Assembly (NCBI RefSeq): GCF_032884065.1
Contig: NC_088868.1
Span: 39,362,867-39,426,866 of the forward strand
Source: Artemia franciscana
Taxonomy: Eukaryota; Arthropoda; Branchiopoda; Anostraca; Artemiidae
Reading direction: 5' to 3'
DNA: 64,000 bases
The translations under genes were made by a program, and so were the position numbers. This document shows, piece by piece, positions 10,000 through 20,921 of the stretch (within the stretch, counting starts at the first letter, position 1; every line of letters starts with the position of its first letter). Under the pieces are notes generated by a model. It was not told the origin of the DNA, ran no database searches, and worked only from the letters and a program-made list of their open reading frames with translations.

Positions 10000-10690
10000 T
10001 CTAAGGCTAGGAATAAGTGAAGGTGAAAAGTTGACGTTGGGTGACCAAAAGATCGATCAAGTGGACAGCTTCATTTACCTAGGTTATATTACTAAAGATG
10101 GTGGATGCACTTAACATGTTTAATGGTGAATAGTCAAGCGCCATGGTGTTTTCTCACAGTTAAAAAAAGAGTTTGGAGGAATCAGTGGACTAGTCTTCAC
10201 ACCAAGATTAGAATATTAGAAGCTAAGGTGATGATAGAGGTCAATTTTGGTTCCGAAGATTGGGCGTTCCAAAAAACAAAGATTTGCTAGATGTTTTCCA
10301 GGGAAATTGTGTCCGGGTTGTTTTGGTTACCTGACTGGCTGATCATATCTCAAACAGTAGCCTGCATAAATTAGGTACGTCTATCTCATTTTTAGTGCTA
10401 TAATCAAAGAAGTGTTGAAAAGGCTAGCCCATATTTTGTAAAAAAAAGATTACAGATTGCCCAAGATCGTCCATGCTAGACAAAAGTCTAGAGCAAAACG
10501 ATAGCAGGTTGCCGATAACTAGGGTTGAAGGACAACTTAATGGGAGATTTAAGGGAAAAGGGAACTTATTGGAAGGGTGTAAATAGGGATGTTTTACATA
10601 TACTGTAAATGAGGAGGAGCTTGCGTAGCTGTTTTGGCCTCAACCGAATCGGTGCTGCGAAGAGTTGTTAGTAGTAGTCGTAGTTAAAGT
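10000..10690 (+). mobile_element. LINE remnant, RT thumb to 3' end (RTE-like)
   Basis: Longest copy of this family here. It reads SLRLGISEGEKLTLGDQKID and then QVDSFIYLGYITKDGGC, the segment after the RT catalytic core. It continues through degenerate counterparts of the 27342 copy (TKIRILEAKVM..., LDVFQGNCVR..., SNSSLHKLG) and finishes with the SLRSCFGLNRIGAA-like end and a GTTAGTAGTAGTCGTAG tail. Many stops and indels make it non-functional. It lies in the proposed 7.3-kb intron of the DM4/12 gene. Confidence 0.75.
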
Positions 10691-10802
10691 TTGTCATTCA
10701 TTTAGGTGATGGTGTTTAAATGTTTTTTAAAGGAAGATTCGGGAGTAGTTAAAACACTGGTGACTACCTATGAGCTAAAACTTATTGTGGAAAACTAATT
10801 AC

Positions 10803-10980
10803 CTTTTCTTCTGTGTTCCCATCTTTTCATCAAAAAACGAGTCAAGAAACAAGGTGACAGGGAAGATCACTTGCATTAAACCTCGGAGTGCATTTCGACC
10901 AGTTCCTTGAGTGACAAGCGGTATATTTAATCGATTATTCGCAGTCCAGACTGGTCTTAACAAAAATGCGTTCCGGCTTG
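10803..10980 (-). CDS. DM4/12-family protein, upstream exon
   Basis: A 178-bp minus-strand exon with acceptor TTATGTGTTTTACAG (before 10980) and donor AAAAG|GTAATT (10802). It reads, after two bases, SRNAFLLRPVWTANNRLNIP, then LVTQGTGRNALRGLMQVIFP and VTLFLDSFFDEKMGTQKK. It leaves in phase 2, exactly what exon 3334-3498 needs. The join gives ...GTQKK-R-SIEDDQYKLF, a basic stretch followed by the DM4/12 core. The hydrophobic GLMQVIFPVTLFL region fits the region before the core in these proteins. It enters in phase 1, so a signal-peptide exon is expected upstream. I did not find that exon with confidence. Confidence 0.6.
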
Positions 10981-10989
10981 CTGTAAAAC

Positions 10990-12050
10990 ACATAATTGAT
11001 TTGAATGAAAATGATTAACAATAATAAATTAAGCAACTAAAAATCAGTTAAATAGATGAGGTTGCGTAATAAAATATATATTCTACAAAAAAAGTCATTC
11101 ATCAAACGCAAAACACTTATTCAAACAAAGATTACATGGGCTCGGAAAGAAAGGGTAGATACACTTAATATTTAGAAACGGCTCAGACAAATAAATCAAA
11201 GAAAAGAAAACAGAAACTAGACTGGCTCCAGTGTATTCCAAATTATTCATTTATAAAAATAAAATAATAATAAAGGATATACAGCAATTAAAAAAGAAAA
11301 AATTACTATAAGTGAAAAAATGAAGTAGAAAATAAAAGAAAACAAAAGGCAAAAAATGCATCAAATAAAAGTTTACTCATATGGTGATCAACTATTGAAA
11401 CTCCAATAAAACTATATCTGATAGTTTAATTAGCTCATTTATTTCCCGTTTTATTCGTAAAAAGAGAATTTGCCTTAGGACATTATAACTTGTCACATAA
11501 ATATATTAACGTTCCTTGGAGACAGTAGTTGCAACATTTAATTGCCTATTTATGGCCCTTAGATGTCATAGTCTCTTTCCTTAGTCCCTTTGATAACACT
11601 GGTTCCTAGAAAGGTACAAGTGGATAAATAATGTCAGTCTTTCACTGCTTTTTATCTGTATGATTAATACTTATTAATTTTATATTATTAATCATATAAA
11701 GCTCCAATCTTGATTTAAAACTTTGTCTTTTCTTTTTAAGCAAAAAATTAAACCCGCAATAAGAAACAGAAACTCGTGCCATCTCAAACAACTTACCTTC
11801 ATTGTATTTTGACTATCAATAATGGTGACACAACGTAATATCTATTTGTTTGTTTCATACAAGGGCACTTTGCATCAAAGTAATTGTCGCTGAAATTTCG
11901 AAAAGGGCATATTCAATTGGAAATTGAGAGAACCATCCCATTCAATAGTTTAAAGTGATTAAAGGACTACCAAACCCCCACTCCTGCCTATCAGTTCTCC
12001 AAAAATATTCAGTCAAAATAATTAGATAACAATTCTATGTGACTTAGTTT
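10990..12050. other. AT-rich intron-like DNA with a dispersed-repeat scrap
   Basis: The stretch 11745-12010 weakly matches 15915-16060 (shared CAA.AAGAAACA...CTCGTGCCATCTC-like core), so it is a dispersed repeat. A perfect GTAAGT donor on the minus strand near 11797 lies in that repeat and is probably coincidental. Nothing else was seen. Confidence 0.4.
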
Positions 12051-12054
12051 AAGA

Positions 12055-12165
12055 GACTGGAAATTATGTCTTTAAGGATGCAAACCCCTTCAGAGCCCTA
12101 AGGGTAAGGGTTGTAAATTATGCCCTGGAGACATGTAATGTTCTCATAAAAATGGTGTTTTTTAA
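12055..12165 (+). repeat. Family B unit, partial
   Basis: The motif 'AAATTATGTC...GAGCCCTAAGGGTAAGGGTTGTAA' followed by 'GCCCTGGAGACATGTAA' matches the distal part of the 18180-19330 tandem units. Confidence 0.55.
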
Positions 12166-12199
12166 TATAAATTTTCCCACAAAATAAGTTAAAAAAAAA

Positions 12200-12665
12200 G
12201 TAAATCGTCATAAATAAATAAATAAAACCCAAAACGAACAGAAATTTCAATAGCTAACTGAGTCAAACTCAAAACGAGCAGAAAATAACATGAGTAAGGC
12301 TCTAAGCCCTTATGCCTTCTCAAGGCCAGAATAAAATTTGCACTCTACCAAAAGAATACAATTGAATGTGCATTGTTAGTTCAATTTACATATGCAGATT
12401 ACTAGCTGTGCAATGTAGATTATTTACTGTGCATTGTCAGAGACTTACTGCTTACAATATTAATAATATTTGGTTTATAGAATTTATAAAAGTGAAGATA
12501 TTTAAAATTCATTCTGCTTCAGTAAAGTGCTAGTTATGCTCTGGCCTTGGAGAGGCATAGGGGTTTTGAGCCTTACTCGTGTTAATTTCTGTTTGTTTTG
12601 AGTTTGACTCAGTTTGTTATTGTAATTTATGTTCGTTGGGGTTTTATTTATTTATTGATGATGAT
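12200..12665. repeat. Inverted-repeat element (MITE-like)
   Basis: Arms of about 130 bp at 12200-12332 and 12538-12665 are reverse complements with moderate divergence. Each contains AAATAAATAAATAAAACCC, ACGAACAGAAAT, GAGTCAAACTCAAAACGAGC and a CTTATGCCTTCTCAAGGCCAGA-like inner end. The loop of about 200 bp has no coding pattern. A more diverged relative lies at 20380-20715, and a half-copy at 18010-18120. Confidence 0.75.
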
Positions 12666-12885
12666 CTGTGGTAGTCTTATGCTTGGTAGCTTGTTCGATT
12701 CCATTTTTGCTCATTTCTGGTTTAATGGAGTTTTTTACTTTTCTTCTACAGCTTACTTTGCCAAAAACGTTTTTTTAATTCATTTTTGTTCGTTTTATAT
12801 TGACGTTGTCTTTTCAGGGAAAAATAAATAATATTTTGAATCTTTTCAGTTTTTCTATAAGAATATATAGATTGGTCTGCTATTT

Positions 12886-13200
12886 GTGGGCCAGAGAAGA
12901 TTTTTCAATAATTTATTAAACATCCCCAGACGTATAATTATTGAATCTTTCAACAAAAAAAATAACTTTGACTTTGAAAATGGACGTTGGATGTTAAAAC
13001 CATCCAATTTAAAACAAATGAGACCCATTAGAATTTATTACGGCCTCCCATTCGATAAGAAACTCTTATGCCCCCATTGTTTAAATTAAACCCCTTTCCC
13101 CAGGGCTCTGGGGGTTGTGATAACCCTGGATACATTGTATCTTGCTATTTGCAAATTGGACTATTTTGAACTAATTTGCCATTGCAAAATTTCAATCGGA
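12886..13200 (-). repeat. Family B unit, reverse orientation
   Basis: The region reads as the reverse complement of a family B unit (CCCAGGGCTCTGGGGGTT, then a TTTGGACTATTTTGAAC-like block, and ATCCAATTTAAAACAAATGAG upstream). The plus-strand open stretch at 12886-13089 falls in this repeat and is not a gene. Confidence 0.55.
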
Positions 13201-14233
13201 TGTATCAAACAGTTCGTGGTAACGAACTGTAGTAAGGAGCGACCCGGCTCAATAGTAACCAAAACTCAAAAATATTGAATTTTGATATCAATAGCTACAT
13301 CAAAAGAATTGCATTTTAATGCTGATTTTAAATATATAAGTTTCATCAAGTTTAGTCCTACCCATCAAAAGTTACGAGCCTGAGAAAATTTGCCTTATTT
13401 AAGAAAATAGGGGGAAACACCCCCTAAAAGTCATAGAATATCAACGAAAATCACACCATCAGATTCAGCGTATCAGAGAACCCTACTGTAGAAGTTTCAA
13501 GCTCCTATCTACAAAAATGTGGAATTTTGTATTTTTTGCCAGAAGACAAATCACGGGTGCGTGTTTAGTTTTTTTTTTTTTTTTTTTCCCAGGGGTCATC
13601 GTATCGACCAAGTGGTCCTAGAATGTCGCAAGAGGGATCATTCTAACGGAAATGAAAAGTTCTAGTGCCCTTTTTAAGTGACCAAAAAAACTGGAGGGCA
13701 TCTAGGCCCCCTCCCACGCTCATTTTTTCCCAGAGTTAACGGATCAAAATTTTGAGATAGCCATTTTGTTCAGCATAGTCGAAAACCATAATAACTATGT
13801 ATTTGGGGATGATTTACTCCCCTACAATCCCTGGGGGATTGGTTTACACATAGTAATGGTTATTGGGAAGTGTACAGATGCTTTGAGGGGAATTTTTTGG
13901 TTGGGAGGGGGAGGGTTTGGGGGGAGGAGATTAACTGGGAGGAAGGGGAGGAGGAGTAATGGTTATTGGGAAGTGTACAGACGTTTTCAGGGGGATTTTA
14001 TTTTGTTTGGGGGGTGGGGCTGAGGGGAGGGGGCTATGTGGGAGGATCTTCCCTTGGAGGAATCTGTCATGGGGGAACAGAAATTCAAGGAAAAGGGCGC
14101 ATGATTTTCTAGCATTACTATAAGAAAACAATGAAAAATAAACATGAAAACGTTTTTTCAAATGAAAGGTAGGAGTAGCATTGAAACTTAAAACGAACAG
14201 AGATTATTACGCATATGAGGAGTTCTAAAAAGA

Positions 14234-14293
14234 CTTTAGCATAAAGAGCGAGGTATTTAGGAGGAGATAAATACCTCGCTCTTTATGCTAAAG
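14234..14293. repeat. Perfect 26-bp hairpin inside family A
   Basis: Arms 14234-14259 and 14268-14293 are exact reverse complements around the 8-nt loop GGAGGAGA. The copy at about 17210-17270 has the same structure with a few mismatches. Confidence 0.95.
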
Positions 14294-14765
14294 TATTTTT
14301 AGTAATTTCAACTATTTATTCTACGGCCTTTCTGATTCAGAGGTCATTTTTAAAGAATTGGGACAAAACTTAAGATTTAGTGTAAAGAGCGAGGTATTAA
14401 CGAGGATACAAACCCCCTTGTATGCATAATAAAAATATAAGATTATGAAAGTTTGTTACGTAAGTTGCTAATTTATAAGTTACGTATATTTTTTACTAAT
14501 AAAAACGTTCGTTAAAAATTAAAAGTTCTAGTTGCCTTTTTAAGCAACCGAAAAATTAGAGGGCAACTAGGCCTCATTCTCCACCCCTTATTTCTCAAAA
14601 TCGTCTGATCAAAACTAAGAGAAAGCCATTTATCCAAAAAAAGAATTAATATACAAATTTCATTTTAATAATTTATGTGGGGAGAGCCAAAACCAAACAT
14701 GCATTAATTCAAAAACGTTCAGAAATTAAATAAAAAAAACTAATTTTTTTAGCTGAAAGTAAGGA

Positions 14766-14982
14766 GCGACATTAAAACTTAAAACGAACAGAAATTACTC
14801 CGTATATAAAATGGGTTGTCTCCTCCGCAATCCCTCGCTCTTTACGCTAAAGTTTGACTCTTTGCCACAATTCTACTTTTTAAAACAATTAAAAGCTTTA
14901 GCGTAAAGAGCGAGGGATTGCGGAGGAGACAACCCATTTTATATACGGAGTAATTTCTGTTCGTTTTAAGTTTTAATGTCGC
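14766..14982. repeat. Perfect 87-bp inverted repeat (foldback)
   Basis: Arms 14766-14852 and 14896-14982 are identical reverse complements over all 87 bases, around a 43-nt loop. Every other copy of this foldback in the window (7240, 7795, 8330, 26060, 27075, 53880) has diverged arms. Confidence 0.95.
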
Positions 14983-15029
14983 TACCATACTTGCAACCCT
15001 ATCCTCTGGGCGCTGAGGGTATGTGTCAA

Positions 15030-15860
15030 CCCTAGAGGCATTATTATATGTTCTTTGGACTTTCTTGAATAAAATCGCTATGAAATCACTTCAATCAAAT
15101 AAATTTGGTAAAAAGAAGGGTTTTCGACAAAGGTTGGGAGGCTAAATACCCTCCATCACTTTTGACTCTTGAAAAGGAACTAGAACTTCCAATTTGAAAC
15201 CAAATTAGCCTGTTCTAAAGTTAAACAACCTTAAGTTAAATAACATAAGTTAAATAACTTAAAACCCTGGCCCGAGGCTCTGGTGTTTTTTTATTAACCC
15301 CAAAAGCCTTTCCATATGATCTTTGCGCTATTTTGAGCAAAATGGCTGTCTGAAGAAACGATAACTTCCAATGTTCAACCAAATGAGCCTCTTCTGAAGA
15401 TAAACAACCATCTCTTCCACAAAACCCTTAAAAACCCTGTGGCATAACTTAAAACCCTTGCCCCTGGTGGCTCTAGTGGTTTTTATTAACCCCAAAAGCC
15501 TTTCTATACGATCTTTGGACTATTTTGAACAAAATGACTGTCTCAAAATTTTTATTGGATATGTTTCGGGAAAAATGACGTGGGGGGGTAGCTTCCTTCT
15601 GATCATTTTGACTCCGAGAAATTTGGATTACCAATCCAACGAGTAGCCTCCGGAGCATGTGTGACCACCCTTTCTATAAGAGCCTTATATGCCCTCAAGT
15701 CATAGCTTACAACCCGTCCCTGTGGGTTTTAGGGGGGTTTTCATCCTAAGAGATATACTTCCCTCTCAATTTCCAATCGAATGAACCCTTATTGAAATTT
15801 CTACGACAACTCTTTCCATATGAAGTGCCCTAGCCTAAAACAAACCAACAAAAAAAATGA
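15030..15860 (-). repeat. Family B tandem units, reverse orientation
   Basis: About four diverged units in reverse. Each has a 'CCCTGG...GGCTCTGG' box, 'AACCCCAAAAGCC', a 'TTTGGACTATTTTGAACAAAATG' block and 'ACTTCCAATTTG'. A short tandem of AAGTTAAATAAC occurs at about 15225-15262. Open frames here are incidental. Confidence 0.6.
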
Positions 15861-16236
15861 ACGAATATATAATACATTGTGTCAAATTCGTTCTTTACTT
15901 AGGCAGCGCTGCATATGCATAAATCAGCAACAAGAAACACGGATTCTTGCAATCTCTAACAACTACTTTCATACTTTTCTAATATACAACTAAAGAGATT
16001 ATGTTACAAACCAATAGGTTTCTTAAATCCTAGACTAGCCCCTGCTTCTTAGCAACGAAGATGGTAATAGCTTGAGCATTTGAGCCAAATACAATGGGCA
16101 GATTTTTGAGCATTTTTGAGATTTTTGAGCAGATGTATCTTGTGGCATTAGAAGATTTAGGCTCAAAGATGTTTTAACCAGTAGCTTATTTTTAGTTTTT
16201 ATCTTGCAATCATATTTTAATCGTTATGTGTTTTAA

Positions 16237-17391
16237 TCAAACAGTTCGTGGTAACGAACTGTAGTAAGGAGCGACCCGGCTCAATAGTAACCAAAACTCT
16301 AAAAAATTGAATTTTGATATCAATAGCTACATCAAAAGAATCGCATTTTAATGCTGATTTCAAATATATAAGTTTAATCAAGTTTAATCTTACCCATCAA
16401 AAGTTACGAGCCTGAGAAAATTTGCCTTATTTAAGAAAATAGGGAGAAACACCCCCTAAAAGTCGTAGGATCTTAACGAAAATGACACCATCAGATTCAG
16501 CGTATCAGAGAACCCTACTATAGAAGTTTCAAGCTCCTATCTACAAAAATGTGGAATTTTGTATTTTTTGCCAGAAGACAAATCACGGGTGCGTGTTTAT
16601 TTGTTTGTTTTTTTTTTTTTTTTTTTTTTTTCTTTTCCCCAGGGGTCATCGTATCGACCAAGTGGTCCTAGAATGTCGCAAGAGGGCTCATTCTAACGGA
16701 AATGAAAAGTTCTAGTGCCCTTTTTAAGTGACCAAAAAAATTGGAGGGCATCTAGGCCCCCTCCCACGCTCATTTTTTTCCCAAAGTCAACGGATCAAAA
16801 TTTTGAGATAGCCATTTTGTTCAGCATAGTCGAAAACCATAATAACTATGTCTTTGGGGATGTCTTACTCCCCCACAATCCCTGGGGGAGGGGCTGCAAG
16901 TTACAAACTTTGACCAGTGTTTACATATAGTAATGGTTATTGGGAAGTGAACAGACGTTTTCAGGGGGATTTTATTTTGTTTGGGGGTGGGGCTGAGGAG
17001 AGGGGGCTATGTTGGAGGATCTTTCCTTGGAGGAATCTGTCATGAGGGAAGAAAAATTCAATGAAAAGGGCGCAGGGTTCTCTAGCACTACTATAAGAAA
17101 ACAATGAAAAATAAACATGAAAACGTTTTTTCAAATGAAAGGAAGAAGTAGCATTGAAACCTAAAACGAACAGAGATAATTACGCATATGAGGGGTTCTA
17201 AAAATACTTTAGTATAAAGAGCGAGGTATTTAGGAGGAGATAAATACCTTGCTCTTTATGCTAAAGTATTTTTAGTAATTTCAACTATTTATTCTACGGC
17301 CTTTCTGATTCAGGGGTCATTCTTAAAGAATTGGGACAAAACTTACGATTTAGTGTAAAGAGCGAGGTATTAACGAGGGTAAAAACCCCCT
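16237..17391 (+). repeat. Family A repeat, second copy
   Basis: Very similar to 13205-14405 throughout, including the terminal hairpin, the T-run (here about 30 T-rich bases at 16604-16633), the family B core and the first foldback. Homology stops abruptly after the CCCCC at 17390. The second foldback is absent, so this copy is 3'-truncated. Confidence 0.8.
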
Positions 17392-17454
17392 GAATGAATA
17401 GTATTACATGTGTCGTAACTATTTCATCGCATATGTATCGACTGGTAAATCATG

Positions 17455-17750
17455 TATAGTAAGCATAGCAATACTGTTACTATTATTAATATTACCTTTA
17501 TTTCTATTACTGTTATTATTGTTGTTACTATTCATATTACTATTACTAGTCCAATTACTATTAGTATAACAATCACTAATAAAAAATCTATTGCTATTGC
17601 TATCACTATACTACTATTGCTATTGCTTCTAACATTACTTTTAATGTTACAATTACTGTTACTATTACCATTACCATTACTAGTACTGTTGCTACAACTA
17701 ATATTATTACTACTATTACTATTGCTAGTACTACTACTAAAACTAATTAT
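17455..17750 (+). repeat. Degenerate trinucleotide tract (ACT/TTA)n
   Basis: About 300 bp of imperfect TTA/CTA/ATT triplets. Because the unit is three bases, a 106-codon Leu/Ile/Thr-rich frame stays open; it is not a protein. Confidence 0.85.
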
Positions 17751-18009
17751 GGTGTATATTTTTAACCCATAAATTTGAATATTTTACCGTACCCATCAAT
17801 TCAAAGGATTATTACACAAATGCGATTAAAAATTGTCAAAAATATAAATAGTAAGCCGAAATTCAGATTCTTATGGAGAAAACTACAAAATGTTGGAAAT
17901 TATTGTTCCTAAGCCAACGAAAAGATAATTCACATTAAAACAGACACTAATTAAATAACAAAAGCTTTTTCCAAAAAATAAGTCTTTTAAAGAAAAGTAA
18001 AGACCTACA

Positions 18010-18125
18010 TTAAACCAAAAGCGAGCAGAAATAAAGTCAAATGCTTTTTGAAGCGTAAAAACACTGTAAATCCCTATAAATAAACAAATGAAACCCCAAA
18101 ATAACAGAAATTACATGCAAGAAAA
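18010..18125 (+). repeat. Half-copy of the 12200-type inverted repeat
   Basis: Contains AAAAGCGAGCAGAAAT..., AAATAAACAAATGAAACCCC and AACAGAAATTAC, as in the arms of 12200-12665. Confidence 0.45.
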
Positions 18126-18179
18126 CAGTGCTGGCACAGTTTATTATTCTTTTTTTTCTCTAAAGGACTGCTTATAGAA

Positions 18180-19335
18180 GGAATTGTCTAGTGCCCCTTT
18201 TGAGATTCAAATTGAATGGAGGGCAACGTCCCCCCATACACCTCCAGCATTTCTCCAAACTACATCCTATCAAAATTCAAGACGGTCATTTTCCTCAACA
18301 TAGTTGAAAGGTCCAGTAATCATGTCTTTGGAGATCCCCCACAGCATTCAAAGCAAACTTATTAGTTTTTGTGGCAGGGGTTGTCGTATGCTTCGGAAGG
18401 TACTCGTTGGGCTGCACTTTGGAAGTTCTAGTGCTCTTTTTATATTCAAAAGCGATCGGAGGGCAACTAGTTCTAACCCCATCATATTACCATCCAATCA
18501 AAAATATTAGATATAGCAATGCCTCCACTGTTGAAATAACCCTGAAGGGCCATTGGGCAAGGGTTGCAAGTATTGCCCCAGGGTCATTAAAGATTTATAT
18601 GGAAGAGGTGGTCGTATAACCTTGGGAGGTGAATCACGCTATTGAAAATTGAAAGTTACAATTCCCTTTTTAAGAGTAAAAAAGATCAAGAGCAAATAGC
18701 CCCCCCCCCCCACCACCACCATCCTTTTTCCCAAAACGAATCTAATCGAAATTTTGAGATAATCGTTTGTTGTAAATACTTCGAGGATCATAAAGTAATG
18801 CCTCTGAGGCTGACACAACCCCCGAGCCTCGGGGTTAGGATTGTTAGCTATGCCTCGGGGACATGTAAGTTCTTTTTATGGAAGAGGTGGTCATATAAAC
18901 TCCTGAGGACGCTTCTTTTATCGGGAATTGAAAGCTTTAGTTCTCATTTAAAAAGACAAAAGTAATTAGAGACCGACTACCCCCCCCCTCCCCTCTTGGC
19001 TTTTATTCCACAAATACACCCAATCAAAATTCTGAGATTGCTATTTTGTTCAAAATAGTCCAAAGATCATGTACAAATGCCTCCAAGAATTGCAAAACCC
19101 CCCGGTGCAGGGATAAAGGGTCTTAACTTATGTCGCAGGGGTATACAAGGTTTCAATTGAAATTTAAAATAGTAATACCCTTTTAAGAGTCGAAACTGAT
19201 TGGAGATGAACCAGCTCCCCTCCCCTCAATCCCATCCTGTCCAAATCAAAATTTTGAGGCAGCTATGTTCTTCGTCATAGCTGAAAGGCCCAATAATTAT
19301 GTCTCTGTGGATGTTACCCCCCCCCCAACACCCCT
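18180..19335 (+). repeat. Family B tandem array, about five units
   Basis: Units start near 18187, 18426, 18650, 18934 and 19170 (spacing about 225-285 bp). Each runs: a TCTAGTGCCC-like start, then 'TGGAGGGCAACTAG', a C-rich run, 'ATCAAAATTTTGAGATAGCC', 'AATAGTCGAAAGGTCA', 'CCCCGAGCCTCGGGG' and 'ATGGAAGAGGTGGTCATATAA'. The same module forms the core of family A. Short open frames over it are artefacts. Confidence 0.75.
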
Positions 19336-19559
19336 TAGGGAAACAACCGTCAGTTCGGCAATTCATCCATTACTTACATATAGACTATGATATTGTGAAA
19401 GCTTTTCATTTTTTACCCTTACTTTACAAAAAGACAAAAAATATTCAGGTTAGGCTTTCAGAGAATGCTAATGGCAGTGTTAAATAAATCAAAACACGTC
19501 GTATATATGTGGGTTGTCAAGAGTGTGTAACTCAAAAATGACGGAGTATATACATAGAT

Positions 19560-20080
19560 AACATTCTTGGTTCAGGGTAAATAGGCTTAAGATTAATCTT
19601 GGTAAGTCAAAATTTGCTATTTTTTCTCGATCTCCCGTTACTTATCCTTGGATTGATGAAATTGTTACACATTGTGGGATTTTAAAGCGTGCTTTATTGA
19701 TTAAGTACCTAGGGGTTTATATTAATGATATTTTATCATTCAAATCACATGTACAGTCTGTGAGTAAGATTTTGTCTCGTAACTTAGGTATAATAAGGAA
19801 ACTTGTGCATTTTTTTTCCTGCATATATCCTACGCCTCCTTTATTTTTTCCTTGTCCATCAATATTTTCTGTATTGTAGTAGCGTTTGGTTTGGTACATT
19901 TGCTTTCGTTTTTCCGACCCATACGAGTTCTTCAAAACAATGCTGTTCGTTTGTTGGTTGGCCTACAGCCCCGGGATTCAGTTCAGAACGTCTACAAGCG
20001 GATAAGCAGAGCGAATAATACTACCAGCATCAAGACTACGATAGTTATATATACTTTTTCTTATTTTTAGGCTACATCAG
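19560..20080 (+). mobile_element. LINE remnant, RT C-terminal region (CR1/Jockey-like)
   Basis: Frames broken by indels read WFRVNRLKINLGKSKFAIFS, then IKYLGVYINDILSFKSHVQS and VSKILSRNLGIIRKL. These are followed by FLVHQYFLYCSSVWFGT and VLQNNAVRLLVGLQPRDSV. This is the order found after the catalytic motif in CR1/Jockey-type reverse transcriptases (LxxNxxKTxxxxF, YLGVxID, HSYLxYCxxVW, LQNRAxRL). At least two frameshifts separate the blocks, so the copy is dead and 5'-truncated. Confidence 0.8.
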
Positions 20081-20379
20081 AGTACAAATCTTTCATGTTT
20101 AGACAGTTTAGTTAATTTGAGATCCATGATCCACAATTAAGGCACTTGATCTTCTGGGGAGATCAATATTCCATTGATTGTTTTGACCCGGTCAACGTTT
20201 TTTGTGCTTCATAGGGGGATTAGAAGTTGAATTGGAATAGAAATGGAATGATGGAAGTTGTGAATATATTGACAATTGAATATACATTTACTGATTATTA
20301 TTCCCTTATAGTCTTCATAATTTTTTATTGACTATAGTTTAAACATTTATCATGGATTTCATTTTTAGTAAAGGACAAA

Positions 20380-20715
20380 TTTTGTTTTGGTCTTCAGAAC
20401 GCATGAGAATTTTCAACCTTATTCATGGTAATTATGCTTGTTTTGAATTTGACTAGGTTATTTACTGTAGTTACTATTATTGATACTGAATTGCGGTACT
20501 TTTAGGTTTGGAAGATTTATAGACGTTATTTCTACTAATTTCTGGTTCAATGGAAATATATAATTTCCTTTGCAATTCTTATTTTATGAACAAAGTTATT
20601 TTTAAGTTAATTATTGTAAATAACCATTCAAACTGAAAACGAGCAGCAACTACCATTAAGAGAAGTAGGTTCAAACCCTACTTCCCCCGCCCATGTCTTG
20701 CGAAGATCAGAACAC
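20380..20715. repeat. Diverged inverted-repeat element (relative of 12200-12665)
   Basis: The left end has TTGTTTTGAATTTGACTAGGTTATTTACTG. The right end has CAGTAAATAACC-like, AACTGAAAACGAGCAGC and the inner 'CTTGCGAAGATCAGAAC' end. Arms are recognisable but poorly conserved. Confidence 0.45.
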
Positions 20716-20921
20716 AATTTGCGCTATACTAAAGCTAAATGCAGGTAAAAAAAAATAAATTATTTTATAAATTTAACAAAATCCAAAATTATTAAGACTG
20801 TAAGTAAAAATCAATTGTAATTCACAAATATATATTCAACTGTAATTCATAAATGATTGGTCCTTTTCCGTATATGTGGTTGTGACTTTTTTTCATCTTA
20901 CGAGAGATGAAAACACATATA

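Larger units (their letters stand above)
13205..15005 (+). repeat. Family A repeat, most complete copy
   Basis: Begins A|TCAAAC, followed by the perfect hairpin CAGTTCGTGGTAACGAACTG (13210-13229; 8-bp stem, 4-nt loop), then AGGAGCGACCCGGCTCAATA. Next comes a T-rich run (13569-13588). A family-B-like core follows (13655-13890; 'TCTAGTGCCC', 'TCAAAATTTTGAGATAGCCA'). A GGGTTT/GGGAGG-rich part (13890-14060) and two foldback segments (14165-14420 and 14752-14995) complete it. No intact protein is encoded. The start is shared by six copies in the window, each preceded by A. A non-autonomous, possibly Helitron-like element is the best guess. Confidence 0.75.

Noticed and set aside
13766-14161. Gly-rich plus frame and Pro-rich minus frame
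   Set aside because: They fall in the G-rich part of the family A repeat; the same region at 16860-17050 and 25190-25460 gives different broken frames.
17452-17772. 106-codon Thr/Ile/Leu-rich frame
   Set aside because: Trinucleotide-like repeat keeps the frame open; composition is entirely that of the repeat.
20665-20681. tRNA T-arm-like sequence GTAGGTTCAAACCCTAC
   Set aside because: A perfect 5-bp stem and 7-nt loop, but no matching acceptor strand or anticodon stem upstream. It lies in a diverged inverted repeat. No tRNA or rRNA gene was recognised in the window.
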